Source: Umezawaea sp049997955 (GTDB taxonomy: Bacteria > Actinomycetota > Actinomycetes > Mycobacteriales > Pseudonocardiaceae). From it: a DNA stretch of 64,000 bases. A program made the translations under genes and the position numbers. The notes under the pieces are model-generated. The model did no database searches, had not been told where the DNA came from, and was given only the letters and a program-made list of their open reading frames with translations. Where the stretch lies: assembly GCA_049997955.1 (NCBI GenBank), contig JAEBDY010000028.1, forward strand, positions 8,317 through 72,316, read 5' to 3'. Below are positions 1 through 8,051 of the stretch, in pieces; position 1 is the first letter of the stretch; each line of letters starts with the position of its first letter.

Positions 1-665
1 CCGAATTGCGGACCTATCCCGCACGGATACACGGGGCGGCGTGCGCGGTGACCGGCACGCACGGAGCCGGTAACGTGGGACCACCGTTCTCGACCCGCCC
101 GCTGGGCACCAGGATCGACGGTACCGCTCCATGGCGGCTGGATTGGCTGGCCGCGCATGATCCACCCTCCATACCGACGACGGTGGCGTTCGGCGACGTG
201 CGGTGCCCGGTGTCATCCACCACCGTCCGACACGTCGGCTACGCCGAACTCGCCGCCCGGCCACCTGCCAGTCACGCGCACCTGCGAGTGACCAGCCCAA
301 TGTTCTTCTCCCGCAACGGACGTGACTACCCGGTACCCGACCCCACCCTGATGCTGCGCAGCACCGTGAACCGCTGGAACCAGCACGCCCCACCAGAGTT
401 GTCGATACCCGACTCGGCACTGCGAGAGTTGACGGGACTGGTGTACGTGGCAGGCTTCACGGGCGGCACCACACAGGCCCCGGTGTCGGCGACCATGCAC
501 CAGACCGGATTCGTCGGAGACGTGCACCTCGCCCTGACCCGCGCGGCGGACCAGGCTTCCCGCGTCACCTTCGCCGCCCTCGTCAGGTTCGCGGCGATGG
601 CCGGACTCGGCGCTCAAACCACGCACGGGTTCGGCGCGGTGGACGTGCTGGACCTGTCCCGATGA
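1..665 (+). CDS. cas6: Cas6 pre-crRNA endoribonuclease, 5' end outside window
   Basis: About 220 residues are visible and the reading frame is open to the left edge, so the N-terminus is missing. The C-terminus carries the glycine-rich Cas6/RAMP signature GLGAQTTHGFGAV and the FTGGTTQAPVSATMHQTGFVGD stretch is typical of Cas6 in this family (seen; family assignment from knowledge). Cas6 cuts CRISPR precursor RNA within the repeat to give crRNAs with a repeat-derived 5' handle. The gene ends with TGA at 663-665, and a 191-bp leader plus CRISPR array follow directly in the same orientation, so it should act on those transcripts. A 3'-terminal duplicate of the same gene lies at 1097-1503. CRISPR subtype cannot be told from this window because effector genes would lie upstream. 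Confidence 0.85.
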   Translation, partial: ELRTYPARIHGAACAVTGTHGAGNVGPPFSTRPLGTRIDGTAPWRLDWLAAHDPPSIPTTVAFGDVRCPVSSTTVRHVGYAELAARPPASHAHLRVTSPMFFSRNGRDYPVPDPTLMLRSTVNRWNQHAPPELSIPDSALRELTGLVYVAGFTGGTTQAPVSATMHQTGFVGDVHLALTRAADQASRVTFAALVRFAAMAGLGAQTTHGFGAVDVLDLSR

Positions 666-856
666 ACCGGCCGGCGCAGATCGACTTCGGAAGGCCATTT
701 TCAGCCTCGGTGCTCGTAAATGGTGTTCGCCCAGGTCAAGCCCATGATCACCGGAAGGAGTGTCGATCACCGGGCCATTTTGTCGATCTTCGTGGACGAG
801 GTGATCGCAGCGGGGTAGCGTCACCGCAGCTCAGGGCCATCGCCGAACTGGCATCC
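666..856 (+). promoter_or_regulatory. CRISPR leader 1
   Basis: This 191-bp non-coding stretch sits between the cas6 stop codon and the first repeat of array 1. It is clearly homologous along its whole length to 1504-1693 and 3178-3367, sharing the blocks CAGATCGACTTCGGAAGG, GGCCATTTTGTCGATCTTC and GACGAGGTGATCGCAGCGGG. Leaders carry the array promoter and the integration signal for new spacers. Confidence 0.8.
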
Positions 857-1096
857 CTCGCTACGCATAGCCCGACTGCCAGGGCATAGCAACCGTGAGG
901 GGGATACGAAGGAACGAGAGCGCGTCTCGCTACGAGTAGCCCAACCGACAGGGCATAGCAACTTGCCGATGCCTACGACACGCAGGGAAAGGCGGCCTCG
1001 CTACGCATAGCCCAACAAACAGGGCATAGAAACACCCACAGCCACGCGACCACGTCGAAGTCTGTGCTCACTACGCATAGCCCTACGTGCAGGGCA
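857..1096 (+). CRISPR. CRISPR array 1 (3 repeats plus a truncated fourth)
   Basis: Repeats of 37 nt lie at 857-893, 926-962 and 997-1033. Each starts CTCGCTACG, has the middle AGCCC and ends CAGGGCATAG(C/A)AAC. A fourth copy at 1067-1096 breaks off after CAGGGCA and runs straight into cas6 coding sequence. Spacers are 894-925 (32 nt), 963-996 (34 nt) and 1034-1066 (33 nt). The repeat middle is variable (CGACTGC, AACCGA, AACAAA), which is unusual for an active array. The 3' end GAAAC or CAAC fits transcription in the plus direction, away from the leader. Confidence 0.9.
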
Positions 1097-1503
1097 GCGC
1101 GCCCGCCGGACACGCACGACTGGAGGTCGTCAGCCCGATGTACTTCTCCCGCAACGGTCGTGATCATCCGCTGCCCGATCCCGGACTGATGCTGCGCAGC
1201 GCCGCGATACGCTGGAACCAGCACGCCCCATCGGTGCTGTCGGTGCCCGACGAGGCGCTGCGGGAGTTGACGGGCCTGTTGTATCTGGCGGACTTCGACG
1301 GCGGCACCGTGCGGGCGCCGGTGTCGGCGACCATGCACCAGACCGGATTTGTCGGAGACGTGCACCTCGCCCTGGTCCGCGCGGCAGGCAGGGCGTCCCG
1401 TGTCACCTTCGCTGCCTTGGTCAGATTCGCCGCGATGGCCGGTTTCGGTGCGCAGACCACGCACGGGTTCGGCGCGGTGGACGTGCTGGAACTGTCCCGA
1501 TGA
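1097..1503 (+). pseudogene. cas6 3' fragment (duplicate) fused to a CRISPR repeat
   Basis: The encoded ~135 residues match the C-terminal two thirds of the upstream cas6, from about SHAHLRVTSPMFFSRNGRD to the end, including GFGAQTTHGFGAVDVLELSR. There is no N-terminal half: the coding sequence begins inside the interrupted fourth repeat of array 1. A GTG at 1087 inside the repeat could start a short protein, but it would lack the Cas6 N-terminal domain. The fragment is followed by its own leader and array, so the unit cas6-leader-array has been duplicated or recombined in tandem. Confidence 0.85.
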
Positions 1504-1693
1504 CCTGGTCGGTACAGATCGACTTCGGAAGGCCGGTTTCGGCCTCGGTGCTCGCAAGCGGTGTTCGACCAGGCCATGGCCATGATCACCGTCGGGGTGT
1601 CGATCACTGGGCCATTTTGTCGATCTTCATGGACGAGGTGATCGCAGCGGGGTACCGTCATCCCAGCTCAGGACCACCGCTGAACCGGCATCC
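1504..1693 (+). promoter_or_regulatory. CRISPR leader 2
   Basis: A 190-bp homologue of leader 1, directly after the stop codon of the cas6 fragment and ending at the first repeat of array 2. Length and block order are conserved, so it probably keeps leader function. Confidence 0.8.
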
Positions 1694-1945
1694 CTCGCTA
1701 CGTGTAGCCCGACCTGCAGGGCATAGAAACATGAAGCCCACGGGCAGGCTGCCCAACTTGCTCTTGACTCGCTACGCGTAGCCCGACCTGCAGGGCATAG
1801 AAACGAGCAGAGCGCCGACCAATCCTGCGATAAACCAGCTCGCTACGCATAGCCCGACCCGCAGGGCATAGAAACGAATCCGGCCTCGGGGTAGATGGCG
1901 TACAAACGCTCGCTACGCATAGCCCAACCGCCAGGGCATAGAAAC
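1694..1945 (+). CRISPR. CRISPR array 2 (4 repeats)
   Basis: Four 37-nt repeats at 1694-1730, 1768-1804, 1839-1875 and 1909-1945, all ending GGGCATAGAAAC. Spacers are 1731-1767 (37 nt), 1805-1838 (34 nt) and 1876-1908 (33 nt). The sequence after 1945 has no further repeat and soon becomes transposase-like debris, so the array is either very short or truncated at its trailer end. Confidence 0.93.
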
Positions 1946-2149
1946 GAAGTAGTGGTGACGCGAGTAGACCTGAAGTGCTGGCTGCCGTCACGGGCACCAG
2001 CATCATGCCGCCCCTAACCACTGCGCCGAGCTCCAGGACCTGGGGTCGGCGGTCGGCTTTGGAGCCCAGAGACACACAGCAGTGAGGCCTTCGCGGTGAA
2101 CTCGTTCTGCGGGTCGCGTTGGAACAGCTTGACCGACGGCTCAGGACGT

Positions 2150-2400
2150 TGACGAGCATGGTGATGGTCACGTCAGGCGCGGCCCCAGGCCGCTTCCGGT
2201 GCGGGTGGCCGAAATGGCCTGCAGCAGCACCTCGTAGCTGGTCAGCGGTTACCCGCGGAAACTGTGGGTGATGTGGGAGAACAGCCGGTGCTCCACCTTG
2301 TTTCACTTGGATGTTCCTGGCGGAAAGTGCGCGACGGTGATGGTGAGTCCTGACTCGTCGCAGAACGCGGCCAGGTCCGGCAATCGCGTCCTGAGCACGC
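2150..2400 (-). pseudogene. ISAzo13-like transposase fragment
   Basis: On the minus strand the peptides AAFCDESGLTITVAHFPPGT and then, after a stop and frame change, a WNKVEHRLFSHI-like stretch and PLTSYEVLLQ-like stretch can be read. These are the characteristic C-terminal DDE motifs of ISAzo13-family transposases (family knowledge). The remainder of the gene is absent and the frame is broken, so this is a relic. It is fused at about 2400 to a group II intron reverse transcriptase fragment. The stretch 1946-2150 upstream of it holds nothing else I can assign. Confidence 0.55.
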
Positions 2401-2401
2401 C

Positions 2402-2866
2402 GCTTGGGTCGGAACCCGTACGAGACAGGCTTGAAGTCGGCCTCGAAGATCGGATCCAGACCAGCTTCAACGCGGCCTGGACGACCCTGTCAGCGATCAC
2501 GGGAATTCCCAATCGCCGAACCTTCCCCGACCCGCCCGGTTTGGGAATCTTGCGCTCCCGCACCGGAAGCGGCCGGAACGAGCCCTGCTTGAGCTGAGCC
2601 CGCAGGTCATCCAGGAACCCAGGGACCCCGAATCGCTCCTCGATGTCGGCGGCGGTCACGCCGTCCACGCCGGGAGTGCGGGCTCCCCGGTTGCCGGCGA
2701 CCCGGTCGAACGCCGCGATCAGCGTCGCCGGGTCGTGCACGAGGTTGAACAGATCGTCGAACCGGCGGCCGGGATCGGCCACCGCCCAACGGTGAAGTTT
2801 GGCCTGCATCTCCGATACCCGCTGTTGCGGTCCCATCGGGACCAGCTCCACCAGAGCATCGCCGTT
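2402..2866 (-). pseudogene. Group II intron reverse transcriptase/maturase, N-terminal fragment
   Basis: The minus strand encodes the N-terminal LtrA-type region: QAKLHRWAVADPGRRFDDLF, AGNRGARTPGVDG, LRAQLKQGSFRPLPVRE, IPKPGGSGKVRRLGIP and DRVVQAALKLV. The next expected block, DPIFEADFKPVSYGFRPKR, is present only in another frame, so there is a frameshift near 2460. The sequence then jumps into ISAzo13-like coding sequence. The palm YxDD motif and the maturase and endonuclease domains are missing. No flanking intron RNA was recognised. Confidence 0.8.
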
Positions 2867-2871
2867 CGGCG

Positions 2872-2990
2872 GTGCGCCTTTCGGCGCCCTCGCCTTACGC
2901 CTGATCGATGTGGATGAACAGAAGTGCCTGCTGTTGTTGAGGGAAAAGGTTAGACGCAACGGTGGCAACCGGTGGGGTTGCCCCGTTGTC
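2872..2990 (+). pseudogene. Tyrosine recombinase internal fragment
   Basis: The plus strand reads ALALRLIDVDEQKCLLLLRE, which closely matches GGALGLRLVDVDEQQCLVLL in the intact recombinase at 8525-9562 (residues ~188-207). The nucleotide match continues through CAACGGTGGCAACCGGTG and stops where cas2 coding sequence begins. It is about 35 residues without either end of the gene, so it is recombination debris. Confidence 0.7.
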
Positions 2991-3177
2991 GGTCTTCGAG
3001 TGCGAGGTGTCGTCGCCGGAAGCGTTGAAGAACCTGTGTGCACACCTCCGCGAGCTGATCGACCCGTTGGAGGATCAAGTGCGCATGTATCCGATGGACA
3101 GTCGGACGTTTCAGGAGCGGTACATCATTGGTGCCCGAACCGTGAAAAAGCGGTCAGACTACTGGATCGTCCGATGA
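2986..3177 (+). pseudogene. cas2 3' fragment
   Basis: The encoded residues SVFECEVSSPEALKNL, ELIDPLEDQVRMYPMD and the tail to DYWIVR match the C-terminal two thirds of Cas2, the metal-dependent nuclease fold that joins Cas1 in spacer integration. The N-terminal beta-strand with the conserved aspartate (usually YDI or YDV) is absent, replaced by tyrosine-recombinase sequence. It ends at TGA 3175-3177, directly followed by leader 3. A GTG at 2962 could start a chimeric peptide, but the key catalytic residue is missing, so it is treated as a relic. Confidence 0.75.
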
Positions 3178-3367
3178 TCAAGCCCGTGCAGATCGACTTC
3201 GGGAGGTTGGTTTCGGCCCCGGCGCTCGCAAGTGAAATTCGGCCAGGTCAACGCCATGATCATGGGCTTGGACGCTTTCCGGGTGGTGAAGAAGTCGATC
3301 TCTGTGGACGAGGTGCTCGCAGAGGGGTACTGTCGCCGCAGCTCAGTCGATCGCCGAACCGGTATCC
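3178..3367 (+). promoter_or_regulatory. CRISPR leader 3
   Basis: A third 190-bp leader homologue, more diverged than the first two but with the same order of conserved blocks, for example GCAGATCGACTTCGGGAGG and GTGGACGAGGTGCTCGCAG. It begins right after the cas2 stop codon and ends at the first repeat of array 3. Confidence 0.75.
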
Positions 3368-3472
3368 CTCGCACGCCTCGCCCGATGATCAGGGCATAGC
3401 AACAAGACCATCCATGCGTTTAGCGCCATGATGTCCTCGCTACGCATCGCCCGATGACCAGGGCATAGCAAC
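3368..3472 (+). CRISPR. CRISPR array 3 (2 repeats, 1 spacer)
   Basis: Repeats at 3368-3403 (36 nt, one base short) and 3436-3472 (37 nt) flank one 32-nt spacer at 3404-3435. The repeat middle is TCGCCCGATGA(T/C)CAGGGC, a variant shared by both copies and distinct from arrays 1 and 2, so this array has its own history. No more repeats follow 3472. Confidence 0.85.
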
Positions 3473-3509
3473 GAACAGATCACAAGATGCCACGTGGCAC
3501 GGAGGTGTC

Positions 3510-3620
3510 ATGACGACCATGCGCAAAGAGTTCTTACTTTCTGTTCGCGCAATCGCCAACCATCAACGGCCATCGCTCGCAGTCGCCGCTGGTCTAGTTG
3601 TCACCAGCGGTGCCGCGTGA
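3510..3620 (+). CDS. Small hypothetical peptide (36 aa)
   Basis: A 36-residue reading frame starts at an ATG preceded by GGAGG 4 nt upstream (3501-3505), a good ribosome binding site, and ends at TGA 3618-3620. The peptide begins MTTMRKEFLLSVRAIANHQR and ends with a hydrophobic stretch LAVAAGLVVTSGAA that could be a secretion signal or membrane contact. I know no family for it. It lies between CRISPR array 3 and the 3' end of the convergent large gene. Coding status rests only on the ribosome site. Confidence 0.3.
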   Translation: MTTMRKEFLLSVRAIANHQRPSLAVAAGLVVTSGAA

Positions 3621-3703
3621 AGCTCGGACTCAGGTCGGCCGGATTGGGCACAACGGCCGCATGTTCGTTGTTCCGGTCGAAGGCAGAATGCTCGGAAGAT
3701 CAG

Positions 3704-6700
3704 TCATTCCAAATCGTCCCATGTCCACTGTGCGGAAGGAGCGCCTTCGCGCTCGCGTCCGAACTGGAAGCGGTCAGCATGATCACCCGTCTTGAGAAAG
3801 CTGCGGAACATCGCGGCAGCGGGAAACCTGTGAATCAACCTCGTACTCTGGTTGGCCGCGCCGATGTTGAACAGCGTGTGCGGCAGAAGTTCCACAGAGA
3901 ACGGATGGTCGAGTGCGATGCCAGTGGCGACGCGATCAGCCAACACCTGCACTTGGTCGTTCGCGCCCATCAAGTACAATGCCTGCAGCAGTTCCGCCAC
4001 CCCGTCCGGCTTGAGCTCCACCTGGGCACTGGGATTCCGAGCCGCCAACACCATGGACTGGTCGGCGCCGACGATCCGGTGCATCACTACCAACAGTCGC
4101 CCCATGCCACGCGGGTTGTCCAGCGCAATGTTGATGGCAGCACGTTTAGCCAATACGTGCAATTGCCCGACCGCGTTGACTTCGTGCAGAACATGCAGCA
4201 ACTCCGCCAACTCTGCAGGGTCGTCCAATGCGATGCCGGTGGCGGCGTTGTCAGCCAACACGTGCACTTGCTCGACTGCACCGACCTGGTCCAGAACCCG
4301 TAGCAGTTCCGCCACTGGAGCAGGGGCGTCCAGTCCGATGCCCGCAGTGGCACGCCTAGCTAACACGTCCACTCGCTCGGCCGCACCGAGCCGGCGCAGC
4401 GTTTTCAACAGAAACCAATCCACCGATGCCATGTCGTGCAGTGCGACCTCGGTGGCGATGCGGTCAGCCAGCAACCCGAACTGCTTGGCCGTGCCGATCT
4501 CATACACGGCCTGCAACAACTGTGCCACAGCAGCGAGGTCGCCCAGCGATACGTTGGCAATAATTCGATCAGCCAACACCTGCATCTGGTCAGTCGCACC
4601 GATCTCGTGCAGCGCTTCCAGAAGCCGTGCCGCGTCGGAAGGGTCGGTCGGTGCGACACCGGTGCCTGCGCGGCTCAAAAGTACCCGCACCAAGTCGCTC
4701 GCGCCGAACCGGTGCAGCATCCTGAGTCGACGCCCCAACGTTTCCGGAGCGTCGAGCGCGAGTTCGGTGGCGACGCGGTCGGCCAAGACTCGGGCCTGCT
4801 CAGTCGTGCCAGCCAGAACCAGGGTATCCAGCAGCCACCCCACTTCCGTTGAGTTGTCGAGGGCGATACCCGCGGCGATGCGGCTGGCCAACACCCGTAC
4901 CTGCTCGGTCGCGCCGAGCTGATGAAGTTCCTGCAGCAGCCACCCCACGTCCGTTGGGTTGTCGAGGCCGACCCCGGACGCGGCGCGGCCGAGCAACTCA
5001 GTGATCCCGTCGGCAGCACCGACGCTGTACATCGTCTGCGCCAGCCATCTCACACCACCCGAATCGTTCAGCGCGATACCCGTGGTGGCGCGGCGGGCCA
5101 ATACCCGGACCTGTTCGGCTGCGTCAATTTCGGACAACAGAGCTAGCAACCGGTTCACGTCGAACGCACTGTCGAGCGCGATACCTGCGGCGGCGCGGCG
5201 GGCCAACACCTGAACTTGTCCGGTCGCGCCGATCTCGGACAACACCGCCAGCAGGCGACTGACGTCACCCGGATTGTCAAGCGCGATGCCGCTGGCGGCG
5301 TGGCTGGCGACCGAGTCAACCTGTCGGGTCGCACCGACTCTGTGCAGGGCATCCACCAGGTAACTTACTGCGCTCGGATCATCGAGTGCGACGGTCATCG
5401 CGGCGCGGTCAGCCACGACCCGAATCTGAGCATCGCTGAAAAATCTTTGCAGCCTGAACAGAAAAGACCCGGCAGCGCGCATGTCCTCAAACAAGACGTT
5501 CCTGGCTACCCAGTCGGCTGGACGGCGGTCGGACGGCGCCACGAGCCACAGGTGCTCTACAAGTGTGCCCGCTGCGTCCAAGTCGCCGCATACAGTGGCG
5601 TGCTTGTGCAATCTGCTTGCATCGCGGTAGAGACCACGGTTCCACGCGGCGTCGCCGAGTGTGTTCAGGTCGGCGGTGTTGGCGTGGGTGGCGGCCGCGA
5701 CCCAGAACCCTGAGGGCGGAAGCAGGCAAGCGCGTTCGCTGCGGCCGTGCTGGTCGAGGTAGTCCTCCAGGCGGACCAGATCCCCTGTGGGGTGTCCGGG
5801 AATGGCCAAGGGTTGGTGAAAGACACGAGCTGCTGCGGTTTGAAGTGGAGTGGTCAAGCTCTTCAAGGCGTGGATGAACCACTCGCGGTCGGCGAGGTGG
5901 TGGCGTTGTTGCTGGGGAGTGAGGTAGGCGACTGCGGCGTGGCGGAGCAAGTCGACCGGAAGCCATTCGCTGTGGCCGAGTCGCCGTGCGTCCATCGCGG
6001 CGTGAAGGACGGCTCCGATGGTGGTGGAGGCGGTGCGGTAGAAGTCGAGCAAAGCGGGTACACCGGCCATGTGCTGGGTCAGCGATACTTCCCGTGCGTG
6101 TCCTCGTGACTCGACTGCTGTGTCCGCGGTGGCCAGCGCATCCTGGATACGGGTGTCGGTGCTGACACGGGCGACGTCGAGATCGGCTCCGGTAAACGTG
6201 CCGGGCACCGCGATGGTGTGGCCCGCCAGCAGCGCCCGAGCGGCGGCAAACGCATCCTGCGATGAGGACGATGCTGCGGTGATTTCGTCGAGGTAACGCG
6301 GCCACAACGTGCCCAGAACCAACACTGGCGTACGCGCGGGATCGGCCAACAGTTCGCGTAGCCCGATGGCGATGGCCTCTGCGGTGTCGGAATCCGGGTC
6401 GATCAGGTAGCGCTGCGCTTCATTGAGCCATATCACCGTGCGCGGACCGATACCGGGTAACTCCTGAAGGAAGCGACGGGCGGGGATCGGGTTGATCGGT
6501 GGCCACACCCGCCATCCGGCTTTGGCCAGGCTACGCGGTGGTGGCTTGCGCTGTCCGCGTGCCGCGGTGCCAGCAAGGACAGGGTGGTGCAAGAGTTCGA
6601 ACAGGGCACGGGTTTTGCCGGAGGTCGAGTCGCTGAGCAATACCGCGATCCCCGATCGCGGCGTATCGGCCAGAGCGGCGGCGGCCACACCGTGCAGGAC

Positions 6701-7213
6701 CAGGTCATGCGCGCGGGGAATGTAGGCGGGTAGCGGGCCCTCATCAGGAGCCCCTGGAGGCAGGGTCCGGCGGACTTCCAGGTGCTGGGCGGGTACCTCG
6801 GTGAGCAGCCTGCCCAGCGGAACGTAGGCGACGGCGGCTGCCCACAATCGACGGATCTCCTCCACCTGCGGGTGACCACGCACCACGGACACCTCACCCA
6901 TCAGTTTCTGCGGATGCAACAGCGCCGCGGTCACCGCGATCACGTTGTTGACGTTGGTGGGCGGTGTCGGTGCGGTGAGCACCGCGTGCACGGTGTCATG
7001 TGACGGCGTCGCGGTCGGATCGCTCACCTCCTTCCCGTTCTCGTCCGCCTCTGTGGCCAGTTCGCGGATGCGGTCCCGGATGCGTTCCATAGAGGGCGCG
7101 CCCGCTGCTCGATACAGGCCATACAGGGCCATGTTGAGGTCTGCTACCGGGCCCGGTGGCAGTGCGGGCCGCTTCACCATCCGTTTCCGGGCGACACCTT
7201 CATCCGCACTCAT
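3704..7213 (-). CDS. STAND-like P-loop protein with 35-aa C-terminal repeats
   Basis: 1169 residues. The N-terminus (about 20-100: LNMALYGLYRAAGAPSMERI ... SHDTVHAVL) resembles the actinobacterial HTH-like domain that fronts many signalling proteins. A P-loop-like site LLSDSTSGKTRA sits at 192-203 and a hydrophobic TVIWLNEAQRYL at 259-270 fits Walker B. From about 594 to 1120 there are about fifteen tandem 35-residue repeats of the form (E/D)QVxVLAxRxATGIALDxPxxVxxLLxxLxxIGA, which I expect to be two-helix units forming a solenoid sensor. The C-terminus ends WTWDDLE, a tail seen in other actinobacterial repeat proteins. The GTPase/ATPase-plus-repeat layout is that of STAND sensors. The Walker A is atypical (S instead of G at its start). 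A role in phage or stress sensing is inference from the architecture and the CRISPR neighbourhood. Confidence 0.7.
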   Translation of the reverse strand: MSADEGVARKRMVKRPALPPGPVADLNMALYGLYRAAGAPSMERIRDRIRELATEADENGKEVSDPTATPSHDTVHAVLTAPTPPTNVNNVIAVTAALLHPQKLMGEVSVVRGHPQVEEIRRLWAAAVAYVPLGRLLTEVPAQHLEVRRTLPPGAPDEGPLPAYIPRAHDLVLHGVAAAALADTPRSGIAVLLSDSTSGKTRALFELLHHPVLAGTAARGQRKPPPRSLAKAGWRVWPPINPIPARRFLQELPGIGPRTVIWLNEAQRYLIDPDSDTAEAIAIGLRELLADPARTPVLVLGTLWPRYLDEITAASSSSQDAFAAARALLAGHTIAVPGTFTGADLDVARVSTDTRIQDALATADTAVESRGHAREVSLTQHMAGVPALLDFYRTASTTIGAVLHAAMDARRLGHSEWLPVDLLRHAAVAYLTPQQQRHHLADREWFIHALKSLTTPLQTAAARVFHQPLAIPGHPTGDLVRLEDYLDQHGRSERACLLPPSGFWVAAATHANTADLNTLGDAAWNRGLYRDASRLHKHATVCGDLDAAGTLVEHLWLVAPSDRRPADWVARNVLFEDMRAAGSFLFRLQRFFSDAQIRVVADRAAMTVALDDPSAVSYLVDALHRVGATRQVDSVASHAASGIALDNPGDVSRLLAVLSEIGATGQVQVLARRAAAGIALDSAFDVNRLLALLSEIDAAEQVRVLARRATTGIALNDSGGVRWLAQTMYSVGAADGITELLGRAASGVGLDNPTDVGWLLQELHQLGATEQVRVLASRIAAGIALDNSTEVGWLLDTLVLAGTTEQARVLADRVATELALDAPETLGRRLRMLHRFGASDLVRVLLSRAGTGVAPTDPSDAARLLEALHEIGATDQMQVLADRIIANVSLGDLAAVAQLLQAVYEIGTAKQFGLLADRIATEVALHDMASVDWFLLKTLRRLGAAERVDVLARRATAGIGLDAPAPVAELLRVLDQVGAVEQVHVLADNAATGIALDDPAELAELLHVLHEVNAVGQLHVLAKRAAINIALDNPRGMGRLLVVMHRIVGADQSMVLAARNPSAQVELKPDGVAELLQALYLMGANDQVQVLADRVATGIALDHPFSVELLPHTLFNIGAANQSTRLIHRFPAAAMFRSFLKTGDHADRFQFGREREGAPSAQWTWDDLE

Positions 7214-7397
7214 CCGACGATCATCCCAGGTTCGGCTCGCGACTGTCGTCTACACCGCGCCCGGAGCAGCACGAACACCACTGATCTGGGCCACTGGAAG
7301 TGTGCTTGATCCGGACTCATCCTCGTGGCAACGGCGGCCCGCATTGTTGGACACGAGCCAGCTCATCGACCATTCCGCCGATCCTGTGGGAGATGCC

Positions 7398-7517
7398 ATG
7401 TCCACTACCTCTGACCCTCGCCGACGCCGCTGGGTTCGGCTCGTCATGGTCACCGCCGTCGTCCGAGGCACCTGCTCCGGAGTTGCCCGCGCGGTGATCG
7501 ACTGGCTGCTGACCTAG
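7398..7517 (+). CDS. Small hypothetical basic peptide (39 aa)
   Basis: ATG at 7398 with GTGGGAG a few bases upstream, and stop TAG at 7515-7517. The product starts MSTTSDPRRRRWVRLVMVT and has a basic head with a hydrophobic middle, possibly a short membrane-associated peptide. A strong hairpin begins two bases after the stop, which supports a real transcription unit. No family is recognised. It is transcribed divergently from the large repeat protein. Confidence 0.4.
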   Translation: MSTTSDPRRRRWVRLVMVTAVVRGTCSGVARAVIDWLLT

Positions 7518-7518
7518 C

Positions 7519-7545
7519 AGTGGTGGTGGCTTCGCCACCACCACT
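7519..7545 (+). terminator. Hairpin terminator after the 39-aa peptide
   Basis: An 11-bp perfect stem AGTGGTGGTGG / CCACCACCACT (7519-7529 with 7535-7545) closes a 5-nt loop CTTCG. It starts 2 nt after the TAG stop. There is no U-tract, which is common for actinobacterial terminators. Confidence 0.65.
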
Positions 7546-7608
7546 GCCGCATACGCCCGCCGGTCCTGGACAACGGCCATCGCGGAGCGGCGAGATGCCG
7601 CTGGGTAT

Positions 7609-7649
7609 CCCACCTTGACGGACAGGATCAGCATGTTCGTCAAGGTGGG
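7609..7649. repeat. 12-bp inverted repeat
   Basis: Arms CCCACCTTGACG (7609-7620) and CGTCAAGGTGGG (7638-7649) are perfect complements around a 17-nt centre. It may be a second terminator for transcription coming from either side, or a binding site. The sequence alone does not decide. Confidence 0.5.
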
Positions 7650-8051
7650 GGGCCACCACTTCTCCTCGTCGCCCTTGCTCTTGCGCAGGTGCTTCCGTTG
7701 CGCGCAACCAGACGCGGATGTCGCTGGGTCTCATTCTGCTGAAATAATGCTCCAGGATTCTCATCATCCTCTGTAGTCTCTTGAATTCCAAGTGTTTCGT
7801 TGTTGGTCACGTGAGTCCGATTGGTGTGATATCAAGTGAGGTAGACCCATGGGCGGCAGATGTGCCAGTTTCCGGTAAATGAAAACTGGTGGTGTCCTCC
7901 GGGTGAGTTTGCAGTCGGTGTGGCATGTGTTAGGTGAGAGCGGAGGAGCGCTAGTGACCTACGCGAGAAGAGCGAGTTGGGTCGGCGGCGACGCGAGTGA
8001 CTCCGCGGCACTCCGCCCGTCGAGGGACATTGCGCTAGCGGACGTGCCCTG
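7650..8051. other. Non-coding gap upstream of the AbrB-like gene
   Basis: About 400 bp in which I can support no gene. A minus-strand frame starting near 7791 (MEFKRLQRMMRILEHYFSRM) looks protein-like for about 35 residues but then loses coding character. The promoter of the AbrB/integrase pair should lie in the last 200 bp, but no clear -10/-35 pair was identified. Confidence 0.5.

Noticed and set aside
2962..3177. Functional short Cas2
   Set aside because: The frame lacks the N-terminal strand with the catalytic aspartate and starts in recombinase-derived sequence.
3852..4922. Plus-strand repetitive frames opposite the repeat protein
   Set aside because: Their periodicity only reflects the 105-bp repeats of the real minus-strand gene.
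7317..7791. Minus-strand frames between the 39-aa peptide and the AbrB gene
   Set aside because: The start of the 7791 frame looks protein-like but composition soon becomes shadow-like and two hairpins cross it.
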